Shown here: piece by piece, positions 7,292-16,819 of the stretch
Position numbering within the stretch: the first letter of the stretch is position 1
Layout: every line of letters starts with the position of its first letter
NCBI GenBank assembly: GCA_028688275.1
Contig: JAQTYN010000016.1
Coordinates: 1 to 59,531, forward strand
Direction of reading: 5' to 3'
DNA length: 59,531 nt
Origin: Gallionella sp.
Lineage (GTDB): Bacteria; Pseudomonadota; Gammaproteobacteria; Burkholderiales; Gallionellaceae
Program-made: the position numbers and the translations under genes
The notes under the pieces: generated by a model
The model's database searches: none
What the model saw: only the letters and a program-made list of their open reading frames with translations
What the model was told of the DNA's origin: nothing

Positions 7292-8262
7292 TTGTCAGTC
7301 TTTCCCCAACGCGCCGCCCGCCACGCTTGCCGTTGTTGCGCGTTCAAAAATGTCCACGCCACCAGACGGCTTTGCTTTTGTCCTTGTCCCATCGGAATCG
7401 TTTGCTGCTGCACCGCCCCCACGCGTTGCAAGGCGCGATACACGCTGGGCAAGTTGGTGGCTTTGGAAATCAGCGTGGTAAACCACAAACACTGGCCGCG
7501 AAAGTGTACGCTCTCTTCCACCATGCGGCACACAAATGCCAGTTCGCCGCCTTCGCAGCACAGCTCTCGCCCCTGCCCGCCGAAGTTCAACGTGGGCTGC
7601 GCGCCGTGCCCTAAATTTTTCCATTTGCGCTGCGTTCCCGCCTTTGCTTCTGCCACGGACGCATGAAACGGCGGGTTGCACATCGTCAGCTCAAAGCGTT
7701 CATCGGTTTGAATCATGCCGTGAAAAACTGACTTCGGCGACGCTTGTAAACGCAACGTGATTGCCTCGCTCAAGCCCGCATTCGCCGCCAAAATCCGCTG
7801 CAAATTTCCTATCGCTACGCGATCCACCTCCGCCCCAACAAACTGCCAGCCATATTCGGCCTGCCCAATCAGCGGATACACCCCATTCGCCCCCACACCC
7901 ACATCCAACACCCGCGCCTCACGCGGAATCGCCCCGCCCTCCGCCAATAAATCCGCCAAGCTATGCACATAATCCGCCCGACCAGGAATCGGTGGACACA
8001 AATACCCCGCAGGAATATCCCAACCCTGCACGCCATAAACCGCTTGCAACAACGCCCGATTCAACATCTTCACCGCAGCGGGATTGGCAAAATCTATGGA
8101 CTCATCGCCATAAGCATTTTTTGCCACAAACCCCGCCAATTCAGGCACCGCCAGCACCAAAGATGGAAAATCATAACGCCCGCGATGACGGTTGCGGGGG
8201 TGAAGGGTGGGTTTGGCGGTGGGAGATTTGAGGGGAGAGGCGGGGCGTGGGGCAGATTTCAT
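7288..8262 (-). CDS. rlmF: 23S rRNA (adenine(1618)-N6)-methyltransferase RlmF
   Basis: S-adenosylmethionine-dependent methyltransferase of 324 residues acting on A1618 of 23S rRNA. The N-terminus shows the family signature [13 protein letters not shown]. The AdoMet site is around [13 protein letters not shown], and the catalytic CNPPFH motif of N6-adenine methyltransferases is present. Length is close to the E. coli enzyme. It heads a three-gene operon with the MazG-like and lipoprotein genes. About 100 bases separate it from the dCTP deaminase gene, with a palindromic repeat in between. Confidence 0.92.
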   Translation of the reverse strand: MKSAPRPASPLKSPTAKPTLHPRNRHRGRYDFPSLVLAVPELAGFVAKNAYGDESIDFANPAAVKMLNRALLQAVYGVQGWDIPAGYLCPPIPGRADYVHSLADLLAEGGAIPREARVLDVGVGANGVYPLIGQAEYGWQFVGAEVDRVAIGNLQRILAANAGLSEAITLRLQASPKSVFHGMIQTDERFELTMCNPPFHASVAEAKAGTQRKWKNLGHGAQPTLNFGGQGRELCCEGGELAFVCRMVEESVHFRGQCLWFTTLISKATNLPSVYRALQRVGAVQQQTIPMGQGQKQSRLVAWTFLNAQQRQAWRAARWGKTDK

Positions 8263-8303
8263 ATATCAAGTTTTGTGTTTGTAAACGTGGGGGTGAATAG
8301 TAT

Positions 8304-8342
8304 CGTAGGTTGGGTTGAACGAAGTGAAGCCCAACCCATCTA
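8304..8342. repeat. GTAGGTTGGGTT-type palindromic repeat
   Basis: GGTTGGGTT and AACCC-containing arms around GAACGAAGTGAAG form a hairpin (GTTGGGTT...AGCCCAAC). This repeat type is common between genes in many proteobacteria and cyanobacteria. A related unit is at 28436-28478. Confidence 0.65.
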
Positions 8343-8360
8343 TGAGCTAACTCGTGTAGA

Positions 8361-10175
8361 TTATTCTTGTTCACTTATGAAATAACCAAATTTCTTCTTT
8401 TTGATAACCACAGTTATATTCGCTAATTCCTTATCAAGCAACACGTTACCATCGACATCCACTGTTTGATTATTTGGTTTTTCTTCTTTGTGGATTAGAG
8501 CTTTTAACTCGTCTTTATATGGGACTATTGGCGTATATAGTCGAAGAAATGCTCGACCAATAGCTCCTGAAAACAAAATCAGTTCGGGATTGTTCGTCCC
8601 TCCTTTAAGGATTTGGTCTGTTGCTATGCCTGGATAAGGATCAATGTAATAAATGTGTTTAATACCTAGCTGATAAGCCTTTTTTGCGCAAAGCTCACAT
8701 GGGCTGGCTGTGCTAAATAACCGTCCACCCTCAATGCCTCTTCCTCCATATTTCGAAATTTGCATAAAAGCATTTTCTTCGGCATGAAGTGCCCTTGTAT
8801 GAACTTGATTGCCATCATCTTTTAGTTTGTTATATTCTGATTTAAAACAATACGATACATTTCGCCCATTAGATTTTGACTGGATCTTTGTGTATGATTT
8901 GTTTTCTTTTTTAAACTCATTAAGATACTCGTGGTTGTTTCTTTCAAATTGACTATATGCTTCCTGATCTTTTCCTGAAACCAGTTCAAAGCGATTACGT
9001 AAATTACATGGAACTTGACCATGTGGTGTGTCGTTCCAACCCACTGCTTGAATGGCAAAATTTGTGTTTGTAATAACAGCTCCAACCTGTCTTGAAATAC
9101 ACCCTGAATTTAGTTTTGCGTTGTAAGCAATTTGCATACAACGTTCCATTGATGTTGGTGTTACGAGTCCTGGTCTTTCCATCAGAGAAACGAAACGTAT
9201 CACTTGGTTTGCTAAATTTTGATATTCAGAAACAGAGTCTTTCTCATCTGGATTGTTGATATAAAGATCTGCTTTTTGAAGGCAACCTTTTATGTCCTGA
9301 ATTGAAAATGAAGAAGCCGCACTTAAGTCACCGCCACTATATTCCTGCTTGTCAAGCTGTCTAATTCCATCTTCAGTGTAGCCTGAATCTCGCAAACGTC
9401 TTTTTCTATCAGTTTCATCACAAGAAACTGCCATTAAGAAAAATGCTGCATATCGTTTTTGGAAAAATAAGGCTTCAAGAGGATTCCTTATGGCATCAAT
9501 AGCAATCAATGTCTTTTGTTTTGATTCCCCTCGATTATTTTTTACTTCCTTACGTAACTCTTTGACAATAGTATTTATTGTTTTCGCGAGAGTGAAAAAT
9601 TTTCCATTCTTGGTTTTATCAAGAATAGGGTTTCCTGATAGCCGAACATTCGTCCCAATTTTTTGATACAGCGTCACAAACGCATCCTTCCCTATAGTGT
9701 CTCTCAGTGTTGTGCATTTTTTGGGCAACCATTCGGTATAGAATATTTTTACATCCTTGTGCTGCTTAATTTCTTTTTTTATCTCTTTCAGTAACTCTAA
9801 AGATGAATCTATGAGTTCTTCTTTCAGATTTAGATTAAGTTTGACTATGAAGTCACGAATTTTTTCAATTTCATTTTTAACAAGCAGAAGTGTTAAAACC
9901 GAACTAACTTGAATTACGCTAAAAGCCTGCCAAGTATTCTCAAAATGATGCTTCACAATTTTCTGCTTCCGATCCTCATTGCTTGTAGGATTGTCACCAG
10001 AAAATAGAGAATGCTTAATTTCGCTTTTTGCCTTCCGCAAAATATCAGCCACCCTCGAACACCCACTCCCAGTTCTTCCTGTAAGACCTATGAGAATAAA
10101 ATCATCATCCTCACCGTATAGCGAATTGATTGCTGAGTTTAAATAGTTAACTTCCGTTCCTTTAGTATTACTCAT
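8361..10175 (-). CDS. Anti-phage dCTP/deoxycytidylate deaminase (AvcD/DCD type)
   Basis: Two-domain protein of 604 residues. The N-terminus has a P-loop GLTGRTGSGCS (residues 30-40) of a nucleotide-kinase-like domain. The C-terminus holds a zinc-dependent cytidine/dCMP deaminase fold with HAEEN (464-468) and PCELC (492-496), which supplies the zinc cysteines. Proteins with this layout deplete dCTP/dCMP during phage infection and so stop phage DNA synthesis (family knowledge). The gene has a strong ribosome site (AGGGAGAAGG) and is markedly AT-richer than its neighbours, suggesting transfer. In Vibrio homologues an RNA (AvcI) encoded upstream keeps the enzyme inactive. The 220 bases upstream (10176-10395) could hold such an RNA, but I cannot show it. 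Confidence 0.88.
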   Translation of the reverse strand: MSNTKGTEVNYLNSAINSLYGEDDDFILIGLTGRTGSGCSRVADILRKAKSEIKHSLFSGDNPTSNEDRKQKIVKHHFENTWQAFSVIQVSSVLTLLLVKNEIEKIRDFIVKLNLNLKEELIDSSLELLKEIKKEIKQHKDVKIFYTEWLPKKCTTLRDTIGKDAFVTLYQKIGTNVRLSGNPILDKTKNGKFFTLAKTINTIVKELRKEVKNNRGESKQKTLIAIDAIRNPLEALFFQKRYAAFFLMAVSCDETDRKRRLRDSGYTEDGIRQLDKQEYSGGDLSAASSFSIQDIKGCLQKADLYINNPDEKDSVSEYQNLANQVIRFVSLMERPGLVTPTSMERCMQIAYNAKLNSGCISRQVGAVITNTNFAIQAVGWNDTPHGQVPCNLRNRFELVSGKDQEAYSQFERNNHEYLNEFKKENKSYTKIQSKSNGRNVSYCFKSEYNKLKDDGNQVHTRALHAEENAFMQISKYGGRGIEGGRLFSTASPCELCAKKAYQLGIKHIYYIDPYPGIATDQILKGGTNNPELILFSGAIGRAFLRLYTPIVPYKDELKALIHKEEKPNNQTVDVDGNVLLDKELANITVVIKKKKFGYFISEQE

Positions 10176-10395
10176 ACCTTCTCCCTAAAATTAAAAGACA
10201 TCTCAAGCTCATCGCGCTATAAATACTTTCATTAGCATCAGTAATAACGATGGTGGTGTAAGATTGGGATATTACCTCATACTTTAACAATTCCACTTTC
10301 GACTCAATCCGAAACTTCCATCCCAACACCGCTGCGGCAAAAAACGTGTGAATTTGTCGCGCCTACATTCGCCGTATCAGCCCAACCCCCCAATT

Positions 10396-10713
10396 TTACG
10401 CATCAAACACTTCCAATACCTGTGCCGAATATAGCTTTCTCATCGCATTGACAACATCAAGATACGCTCGCAGCGATAGCCCATCGAAGTAGATGCTGTG
10501 TATTTCTCCTGAGTACAGCACGATGTGTACCCCATCACGCAGGATGGTACATTCTTTGACCAAACTGTCACCACCTGTTTTTTGACCTGTTGCTTCAAAG
10601 TAAACGATGCCGCTCAGTTTGTCTTGCAGCCAAAAAAAGCAATCTGTCGCGTCATTTTGCAAGGCGAGCAAAAACTCACTTCGTCACCTATTTGGATTGC
10701 TTGGGTGGGCATG
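10396..10713 (-). pseudogene. Frameshifted small conserved-looking gene
   Basis: The intact-looking frame 10396-10671 begins only at a TTG. Just upstream, another frame starts at ATG 10713 (MPTQAIQIGDEVSF) and reaches a run of five T (10674-10670). One extra T would join the two frames into a smooth 106-residue protein continuing LLALQNDATDCFFW. The result lacks membrane spans and has no recognised domain. Either the gene is inactivated by a one-base deletion, the base is a sequencing error in a homopolymer, or ribosomes slip there. It lies 34 bases downstream of the membrane-protein gene and probably shares its transcript. Confidence 0.5.
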
Positions 10714-10747
10714 ATTCTACTTTTTTGCCTAACGATTGCGACAAATT

Positions 10748-11086
10748 TTAAAAAACTAACCCAAAGCAATGACTTCCAGATTCTAAACATCCCTCTACAA
10801 ACCAGCGTGTAAAAAAGCCCTCTGCGAAGCTAACCATAACGCCAGCGAAAAACAGCAGTTGCCACTCTAGCTGAATACGCGTTGTATGATGTGGTCGATG
10901 AAGTTGAATATAAAGATAACCTTGTGCAAAGATGATAGAGATACTCCAAATGGCTAAAATCCAATAGGTATGCAGGTAGGCACTTAAATATGCACAAACC
11001 TCATTGCCCAGTATCCAAATAAACCAATAATTCAGGAGTTGGCGCGGTGAATACGCAACGGGAGGTGGGGTGTGTTTCATCTTCAT
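10748..11086 (-). CDS. Small multi-span membrane protein
   Basis: Protein of 112 residues with three predicted membrane segments (about residues 18-36, 40-58 and 75-98), rich in aromatic residues. No domain recognised. The ATG at 11086 is followed by another two codons later, and neither has a strong ribosome site. It precedes the frameshifted gene in the same direction, and the two may form a small accessory unit. Function unknown. Confidence 0.5.
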   Translation of the reverse strand: MKMKHTPPPVAYSPRQLLNYWFIWILGNEVCAYLSAYLHTYWILAIWSISIIFAQGYLYIQLHRPHHTTRIQLEWQLLFFAGVMVSFAEGFFTRWFVEGCLESGSHCFGLVF

Positions 11087-11157
11087 TTTTTGGACAAACT
11101 TTCACTTTAAAAACAAGGTTATCTGTCGGTCGGGTTGAAATTATCACGTTACGGCGC

Positions 11158-11201
11158 GCCCTCTCCCCCAGCCCCTCTCCCACAAGTGGGCGAGGGGAGC
11201 T
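11158..11201. repeat. CCCTCTCCC-type GC-rich palindromic repeat
   Basis: CCCCTCTCCC ACAAGT GGGCGAGGGG hairpin preceded by CCCTCTCCCCCAG. It lies directly after the dnaE stop (11200) on the transcript. Nearly identical sequence is at 20174-20218, with relatives at 22775-22879 and inside aroA. Confidence 0.7.
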
Positions 11202-14200
11202 ACCCCCACACCACCTTCACATTTTTCTCGCCCATGAGTTTTCTCAATTCGTCTAACAATTCATCTGCCAAGGTCAATTGCCATGGTTCGCCGAGTTTGA
11301 GTTGGCAGGTGGAGTGGGGGTTGCGGTAGTGGATAACTACGGGGCACGCGCCGTTTTGGTAGGGCGTGAATAATGCTTTGAGTTGGGCGACTTTGACGCG
11401 CTCGTCGCAGCGCAAACTAAGTTGTGAAGCGAATTGGCTGCGGGCTTGGGCGAGGCTAAACAGCTCTTCGCCGCTGACGCGGATGTTGCCTGAGTATTCG
11501 TCCAGAGCCGCCTTGCCACGCAAAACCAGCAATTCATCCATGACGATCACCTCACGATTGGCTTCGTAAAGTTCATTGAAAACGGTCACTTCGGTTTGCG
11601 CCGCGCCATCGTCTAACACAATAATTGCCATACGCCCGCGCCGAGTTTGTTGCAAGCGAAAGCTGGAGACGATGCCCGCCAACACCACGGCAACGCCCGC
11701 CCGTCGTCCTTTTCCACCGCCTTGTTCGACAAAATTGGGCGTGAGGTCGCTGAGTTTGGTTTTGACAAATTGGGCGAGTTCGGGCGCGTATTCTTGGAAG
11801 GGATGGCCGCTGAGGTAGAAACCTAAGCTGGTTTTTTCATGGCTGAGTTGTTCGCGCATCCGCCAGCGCGGTACGTCGGCGGTTTGGTTAATCAGCACCA
11901 CATCGGATTCGTCCGAGCCAAACAGGCTATCTTGATTGGCGGCGCGGGCGTGTTGATCGGCGTTGGCGAGCGCGGCATCGACGCTTGCCATCAATGCGGC
12001 GCGGTGGTCGTTGATGCTGTCGAACGCGCCTGCGCGTATCAGGGCTTCGATGGTGCGGCGGTTGACGATGCGTTTATCCACGCGGCGGCAGAAGTCGAAC
12101 AAATCTTTGAACGCGCCACTCGCTTCGCGCACGGCAACCAAGTGGTTAATTGCAGCCTCGCCCGTGCCTTTGACCGCGCCCAAGCCATACGCGATGGTGC
12201 GCTCGTCGGTGGGCGAGAACACATAGCCAGAGCTGTTGACATCAGGCGGCAATACGGTCAACTTTTGTTGCAGGGTGTCGGCGTAGAAGGTGCAAACTTT
12301 TTCGGTATTGTCCAAATCGCCCGATAAAGTCGCTGCCATAAACGCCGCTGGATGATGCGCTTTGAGATACGCGGTTTGGTAGGCAACCAAGGCATAAGCG
12401 GCAGAATGGGATTTGTTAAACCCATAGCCCGCAAACATTTCCATCAAATCAAACAGTTGTGTGGCGAGCTTTTCGTCAATGTCACGATTCACCGCGCCCG
12501 TCACGAAAATATCGCGTTGCTGCGCCATTTCCTCGGCGTTCTTTTTCCCCATCGCCCGCCGCAACATATCCGCGCCGCCCAACGTATAGCCGCCGATAAT
12601 CTGCGCGATTTGCATCACCTGCTCTTGATAGACGATGACCCCGTAAGTCGGCGACAGCGACACTTCCAATTCAGGATGGAAATAATCCGCTTTGGCGCGC
12701 CCGTGTTTACGGTTGATAAAATCCTCCACCATGCCCGATTCCAACGGCCCTGGGCGGAACAACGCCACCAACGCCACGATGTCCTCAAAAGTGTCAGGCT
12801 GTAAGCGTTTAATCAAATCCTTCATCCCGCGCGATTCCAATTGGAACACAGCGGTGGTGTTGCATTTTTTCAGCAAATCGTAGCTGGCGGTGTCGTCCAG
12901 CGGAATGGCATCTATCGAAAAAGGATGATCTTTGTTTTGCTCCAGTCGGTGAATATGACGAACCGCCCAGTCAATAATCGTCAGGGTGCGCAAGCCCAAA
13001 AAGTCGAATTTGACCAAGCCGATGGCTTCTACATCGTCTTTGTCGAATTGGCTGACGGCTTTGCCGCCTTCGCCTTCGATGATGTTTTCCGCGCTGTATA
13101 ACGGGCAAAAATCGGTCAATTTTCCAGGGGCGATGAGCACCCCGCCTGCGTGCATCCCGACGTTGCGGGTTAAGTCTTCTAGGCGTTCGGCGAGTTCCAG
13201 CAATTCGGAAACGCCGTCTTCGTCTTCCGCCATCTGGTTGATTTCAGGCTCAATTTCGCGGGCTTTTTGCAGCGAAACGGGTTTTACGCCTTCCACGGGA
13301 ATGGCTTTGGACAGCTTGTCGCACAAGCCGTAAGGCAATTCCATCACCCGCCCCACATCGCGGATCACGGCTTTGGATGCCATCGTACCGAAGGTGGCGA
13401 TTTGTGATACGCATTGCGCGCCGTATTTTTGTTTCACATAGTCAATGACTAACTCGCGCCCATCTTGGCAAAAGTCCACGTCAAAGTCGGGCATGGAAAC
13501 CCGTTCAGGATTCAAAAACCGTTCAAACAGCAGCTCATATTTCAGTGGATCGAGATCGGTAATTTTTAAGCTATACGCCACCAACGACCCCGCACCCGAC
13601 CCCCGCCCAGGCCCAACAGGCACGCCATTGGGAAAAGCCTCGGAGCGATAGGATTTCGCCCAACGGATAAAATCCGCCACAATCAAAAAGTAGCCTGGGA
13701 AACCCATTTTGATAATGACATCGTTTTCAAAATCCAAGCGATCTTGATATTCGCCCCATTTCTCGGCGCGCTCCGCTTCGTCGGGATACAAAAACAGCAT
13801 CCGCTCGACCAAGCCTTTTTGCGCTTCGGAACGTAAAAAATCATCCAAAGTCATGCCGTCTGGCGTGGGGAAATCAGGCAAACGCGGCTTGCCCAACACC
13901 AGCGAGACATTACAGCGTTTGGCAATTTCCACGCTGTTTTGCAAGGCTTCGGGGACATCGGCGAACAGCTCCGCCATATCGGCTTGGGTTTTGAAATACT
14001 GCTGCGCGGTGAAGTTTTTAGCGCGGCGTTTATCGTTTAACACCGACCCTTCGGCAATACACACCCGCGCTTCGTGCGCCTTAAAATCATCTGCCGACAA
14101 AAATTGAATCGGGTGCGTTGCCACCACGGGTAAGTCCAAACGCGTCGCCAATTGCAGCGCGGCTTGCACATAGACCTCTTCATCCGCAAAGCCAGCGCGT

Positions 14201-14712
14201 TGAATTTCCACATAAAAACGATTATCAAACAACGCCGCCCACGACTTCGCGCATTGCTCCGCCACGGCGATATTGCCCGACAACAACGCCGTCCCCACAT
14301 CGCCCAACTGCCCGCCCGACAAGGCAATCAGCCCCGCCGTGTCCTCACGCAACCACTCGCGCCGCAACTCCGCCCGCCCGCGAAATTGGTTTTCCAAAAA
14401 CGCCCGCGACAACAAACGGCACAGCAACAAATAGCCTTCCCGCGATTGGCATAACAACAACAAGCGATGCGGACGGTCACGATTTGCGTCATTCGTCACC
14501 AACACATCGCAACCCACAATCGGCTTGACACCCTTGCCCCGTGTGGTTTTGTAGAACTTCACTAAACCAAAAAAGTTGTTTAAATCGGTCAATGCCAGCG
14601 CGGGCATACCATCTTTTTTCGCCGCCGCGACAGCCTCATCCACGCGCACCATCCCATCCGAAATGGAGTATTCGCTATGTAAACGCAGGTGAACAAAAGT
14701 AGGCTGGGACAT
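11200..14712 (-). CDS. dnaE: DNA polymerase III alpha subunit
   Basis: Catalytic subunit of the replicative polymerase, about 1170 residues from the ATG at 14712 (MSQPTFVHLRLHSEYS). The ATG eight codons earlier adds an unlikely extension. The PHP domain lies at the N-terminus (HLRLHSEYSISDG, as in E. coli HLRVHSDYS). The palm carries the catalytic PDFDVDF motif. Beta-clamp, helix-hairpin-helix and OB regions follow towards the C-terminus. Length matches the E. coli family. The gene stands apart from lpxB, rnhB and accA, its usual neighbours in gammaproteobacteria, and from the lpx cluster 14 kb away. Confidence 0.96.
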   Translation of the reverse strand: MSQPTFVHLRLHSEYSISDGMVRVDEAVAAAKKDGMPALALTDLNNFFGLVKFYKTTRGKGVKPIVGCDVLVTNDANRDRPHRLLLLCQSREGYLLLCRLLSRAFLENQFRGRAELRREWLREDTAGLIALSGGQLGDVGTALLSGNIAVAEQCAKSWAALFDNRFYVEIQRAGFADEEVYVQAALQLATRLDLPVVATHPIQFLSADDFKAHEARVCIAEGSVLNDKRRAKNFTAQQYFKTQADMAELFADVPEALQNSVEIAKRCNVSLVLGKPRLPDFPTPDGMTLDDFLRSEAQKGLVERMLFLYPDEAERAEKWGEYQDRLDFENDVIIKMGFPGYFLIVADFIRWAKSYRSEAFPNGVPVGPGRGSGAGSLVAYSLKITDLDPLKYELLFERFLNPERVSMPDFDVDFCQDGRELVIDYVKQKYGAQCVSQIATFGTMASKAVIRDVGRVMELPYGLCDKLSKAIPVEGVKPVSLQKAREIEPEINQMAEDEDGVSELLELAERLEDLTRNVGMHAGGVLIAPGKLTDFCPLYSAENIIEGEGGKAVSQFDKDDVEAIGLVKFDFLGLRTLTIIDWAVRHIHRLEQNKDHPFSIDAIPLDDTASYDLLKKCNTTAVFQLESRGMKDLIKRLQPDTFEDIVALVALFRPGPLESGMVEDFINRKHGRAKADYFHPELEVSLSPTYGVIVYQEQVMQIAQIIGGYTLGGADMLRRAMGKKNAEEMAQQRDIFVTGAVNRDIDEKLATQLFDLMEMFAGYGFNKSHSAAYALVAYQTAYLKAHHPAAFMAATLSGDLDNTEKVCTFYADTLQQKLTVLPPDVNSSGYVFSPTDERTIAYGLGAVKGTGEAAINHLVAVREASGAFKDLFDFCRRVDKRIVNRRTIEALIRAGAFDSINDHRAALMASVDAALANADQHARAANQDSLFGSDESDVVLINQTADVPRWRMREQLSHEKTSLGFYLSGHPFQEYAPELAQFVKTKLSDLTPNFVEQGGGKGRRAGVAVVLAGIVSSFRLQQTRRGRMAIIVLDDGAAQTEVTVFNELYEANREVIVMDELLVLRGKAALDEYSGNIRVSGEELFSLAQARSQFASQLSLRCDERVKVAQLKALFTPYQNGACPVVIHYRNPHSTCQLKLGEPWQLTLADELLDELRKLMGEKNVKVVWG

Positions 14713-14831
14713 GGGAAGGGTGAGGAGGGAAGACAAAAACGGGCGCGGATTTTAACACGCAAGGGCAGGGGGAACGGGGAAAGGTGAAGCTGAAAGTTGG
14801 GCGGGGCAATCGTCATGCCCGCCCAAAACCT

Positions 14832-14977
14832 CGTCATTCCGACGAAGGTCGGAATCTAGCCTAAAAACAAATCCTCGCGCAGCGAGACAACTTAGGTTTT
14901 GTCCGCTACGCGGGGATTTTTGGATTGAACTGGATACCACCCCGTGTCGTGGCACGGGGTGACGCGTCGGAATGACG
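14832..14977. repeat. 146-bp palindromic element with perfect 13-bp inverted termini
   Basis: CGTCATTCCGACG (14832-14844) is exactly repeated in inverse as CGTCGGAATGACG (14965-14977). Inner hairpins include the arms CCCCGTG/CACGGGG at about 14940-14959. It looks like a non-autonomous MITE or composite REP element. Confidence 0.7.
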
Positions 14978-14978
14978 G

Positions 14979-15059
14979 CGTAGGTGCGAATTTATTCGCA
15001 CGCTGTTGAATTTTTCCCGCATTGCCGAAAACCGTGCGAATGAATTCGCACCTACGGTT
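14979..15059. repeat. Paired inverted REP-like units
   Basis: GTAGGTGCGAATTTATTCGCAC (left) and its near-inverse GTGCGAATGAATTCGCACCTAC (right) are separated by about 33 bases. Each unit is itself a palindrome. The pair ends one base from the TPR-gene stop codon at 15058. Confidence 0.75.
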
Positions 15060-16818
15060 ACTTCGCCAACGCGTCGCGGAATAATTTCAACCAGCGGGTT
15101 TTTTGATCCGCATTCAAACGCTTTTCTTTCGCCAGTTGTTCCAAAATTTCCACGCCGCGTTTCAAATAAGACACCGAATCGGCTTTGGCAATACCGTCCA
15201 AATTTGCCAATTTCCAACACGACACCACCACATCAGTTTGCCATTGCACATTCGTTTCATCTTGTTTGGCAAGGCGTTCGCGGATGGTTAAACTAGCGAG
15301 GAACGACACCAGCGCGCCCACCAAATCGCATTGGGCTTGTTGGATGTCGCCGATTTTGTCGTGCGACACGCTCAAGTCACGTTGCCATAGTGTATTCGCT
15401 TCATTGTGCTGGGCGAGGCGTTCATGGAGGGGCAGGCTGGCGCGGTAGGACAACAGCGCGCCAGCCAAATCGCCTTGGCCTTTTTGAATATCGCCGATTC
15501 TCTCGTGTGAAATGCTCAAGTCGCGCTGCCATTCGGTATTCGCCTCATCGTGCTGAGCGAGGTGTTCGCGGATGGTCAAACTGGCGCGATAGGGCAGTAG
15601 TGCGCCCGCCAAATCGCCTTGCTCTTGTTGGATGTCGCCGATGTTGTTGTGCGATACGCTCAAGTCGCGCTGCCATTCGGTATTCGTCGCATCGAGCTGG
15701 GATAAGCGTTCGTGGATGGTCAAACTGGCACGGAAGGACAGCAGCGCGCCCGCCAAATCGCCTTGTTCTTGTTGGTTGTAGCCGATTCTTTCGTGCGAAA
15801 TACTGATGTGACGTTGCCATAGTTTATTCGCGGGGTCTTTGCGGACGAGGAGTTCGATGATTGCCAAACCTTTGCGGTAGGACAGCAGAGCACCCGCCAA
15901 ATCGCCTTGCTCTTGTTGGATGTCACCGATTTTCACGTGCGAAATACTGATGTGGCGTTGCCATAGCGTATTTGTGGAGTCTTTGCGGACGAGGGATTCG
16001 ATGATTGCCAAACTTTTGCGGTAGGACACCAGCGCGCCCGCCAAGTCGCCTTGTGCTTGTAGGATGTCGCCGATTTTCTCGTGTGACACACTCAAGTCGC
16101 GCTGCCATTCGGTATTCGCCGCATCGAGCTGGGCGAGGCGTTCAAAGATGGCATGGCTGGCGCGGAAGGACGCCAGCGCGCCCGCTAAATCGCCTTGGAC
16201 TTGTTGGATGTTGCCGATGTTGACGTGTGACACGCTCAACTCGCGTTGCAAATAGAGGTCGTTGGGTTGAGCTTGATTGGCAATGGCGGTAATTCGCATG
16301 GTTTGTTGAAAAGCACGTTCGGCTTGTAGCAAGTTGCCAGTTCTTAACTGTAAATTGCCGAATAGTTCCCAATAAAACAGATTATCCGCATCCAGTTCGG
16401 CAGCACGGCGGGCGTAGTTTAGCGCGGCGAGGGTTTTGGAGCGTAGATCGTTAATCTGCGCCAAGGAAAAGGCATTGGCGGCGGCACTTTTTAGTTTCGC
16501 GGTAGCGTTTTCCAAGTCATTCTTCATGGCTTGTTCAAACAGGGCTTCTGCCTGATCCAAATCGCCTTGTTTCAAAAAGGCTTGAGCACGTTGGGCGATG
16601 TCATCGCTACGCGTCGCTAATTGGCGTTCTAAATCTTGGTAGCGTTGCATCCACGAATCGCGCTCATTTTCAGTGATGCCGAGTTTTTTGGATAATTCGA
16701 TTAGCACTTCTGGCGGGATGCCGATAATCAGAGTATTGCCAGAACCTTGCTGGATAGCCGCCACGCTGCCGTGATTTGCCTGCGCGCTGTTGCCAAAAAG
16801 TGAACGCAAGAATTTCAT
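15058..16818 (-). CDS. TPR-repeat protein with N-terminal signalling-type motif
   Basis: Protein of about 586 residues from the ATG at 16818. Residues 12-34 carry a glycine/asparagine motif (NHGSVAAIQQGSGNTLIIG) that matches, without gaps, the C-terminus of the small membrane protein encoded just upstream. A helical segment follows, then generic TPRs (about 85-190). Next come seven full and one partial copy of a 50-residue tandem TPR unit with consensus WQRDLSVSHxxIGDIQQ.QGDLAGALLSYRASL. The copies are so alike that the DNA has 150-bp tandem repeats over about 15230-16260. No enzymatic domain is present, so a sensor or scaffold role is inferred. The gap to the upstream gene is one base, so the two are surely coexpressed. 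Confidence 0.75.
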   Translation of the reverse strand: MKFLRSLFGNSAQANHGSVAAIQQGSGNTLIIGIPPEVLIELSKKLGITENERDSWMQRYQDLERQLATRSDDIAQRAQAFLKQGDLDQAEALFEQAMKNDLENATAKLKSAAANAFSLAQINDLRSKTLAALNYARRAAELDADNLFYWELFGNLQLRTGNLLQAERAFQQTMRITAIANQAQPNDLYLQRELSVSHVNIGNIQQVQGDLAGALASFRASHAIFERLAQLDAANTEWQRDLSVSHEKIGDILQAQGDLAGALVSYRKSLAIIESLVRKDSTNTLWQRHISISHVKIGDIQQEQGDLAGALLSYRKGLAIIELLVRKDPANKLWQRHISISHERIGYNQQEQGDLAGALLSFRASLTIHERLSQLDATNTEWQRDLSVSHNNIGDIQQEQGDLAGALLPYRASLTIREHLAQHDEANTEWQRDLSISHERIGDIQKGQGDLAGALLSYRASLPLHERLAQHNEANTLWQRDLSVSHDKIGDIQQAQCDLVGALVSFLASLTIRERLAKQDETNVQWQTDVVVSCWKLANLDGIAKADSVSYLKRGVEILEQLAKEKRLNADQKTRWLKLFRDALAK

Positions 16819-16819
16819 G

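Noticed and set aside
10525-10812. 95-codon plus-strand open frame
   Set aside because: Overlaps two better minus-strand frames and has no ribosome site.
11839-12327. 162-codon plus-strand open frame inside dnaE
   Set aside because: Shadow frame opposite well-conserved polymerase sequence.
15230-16260. 150-bp tandem repeats considered as a non-coding satellite
   Set aside because: The frame is open throughout and the unit translates to clean TPR helices.
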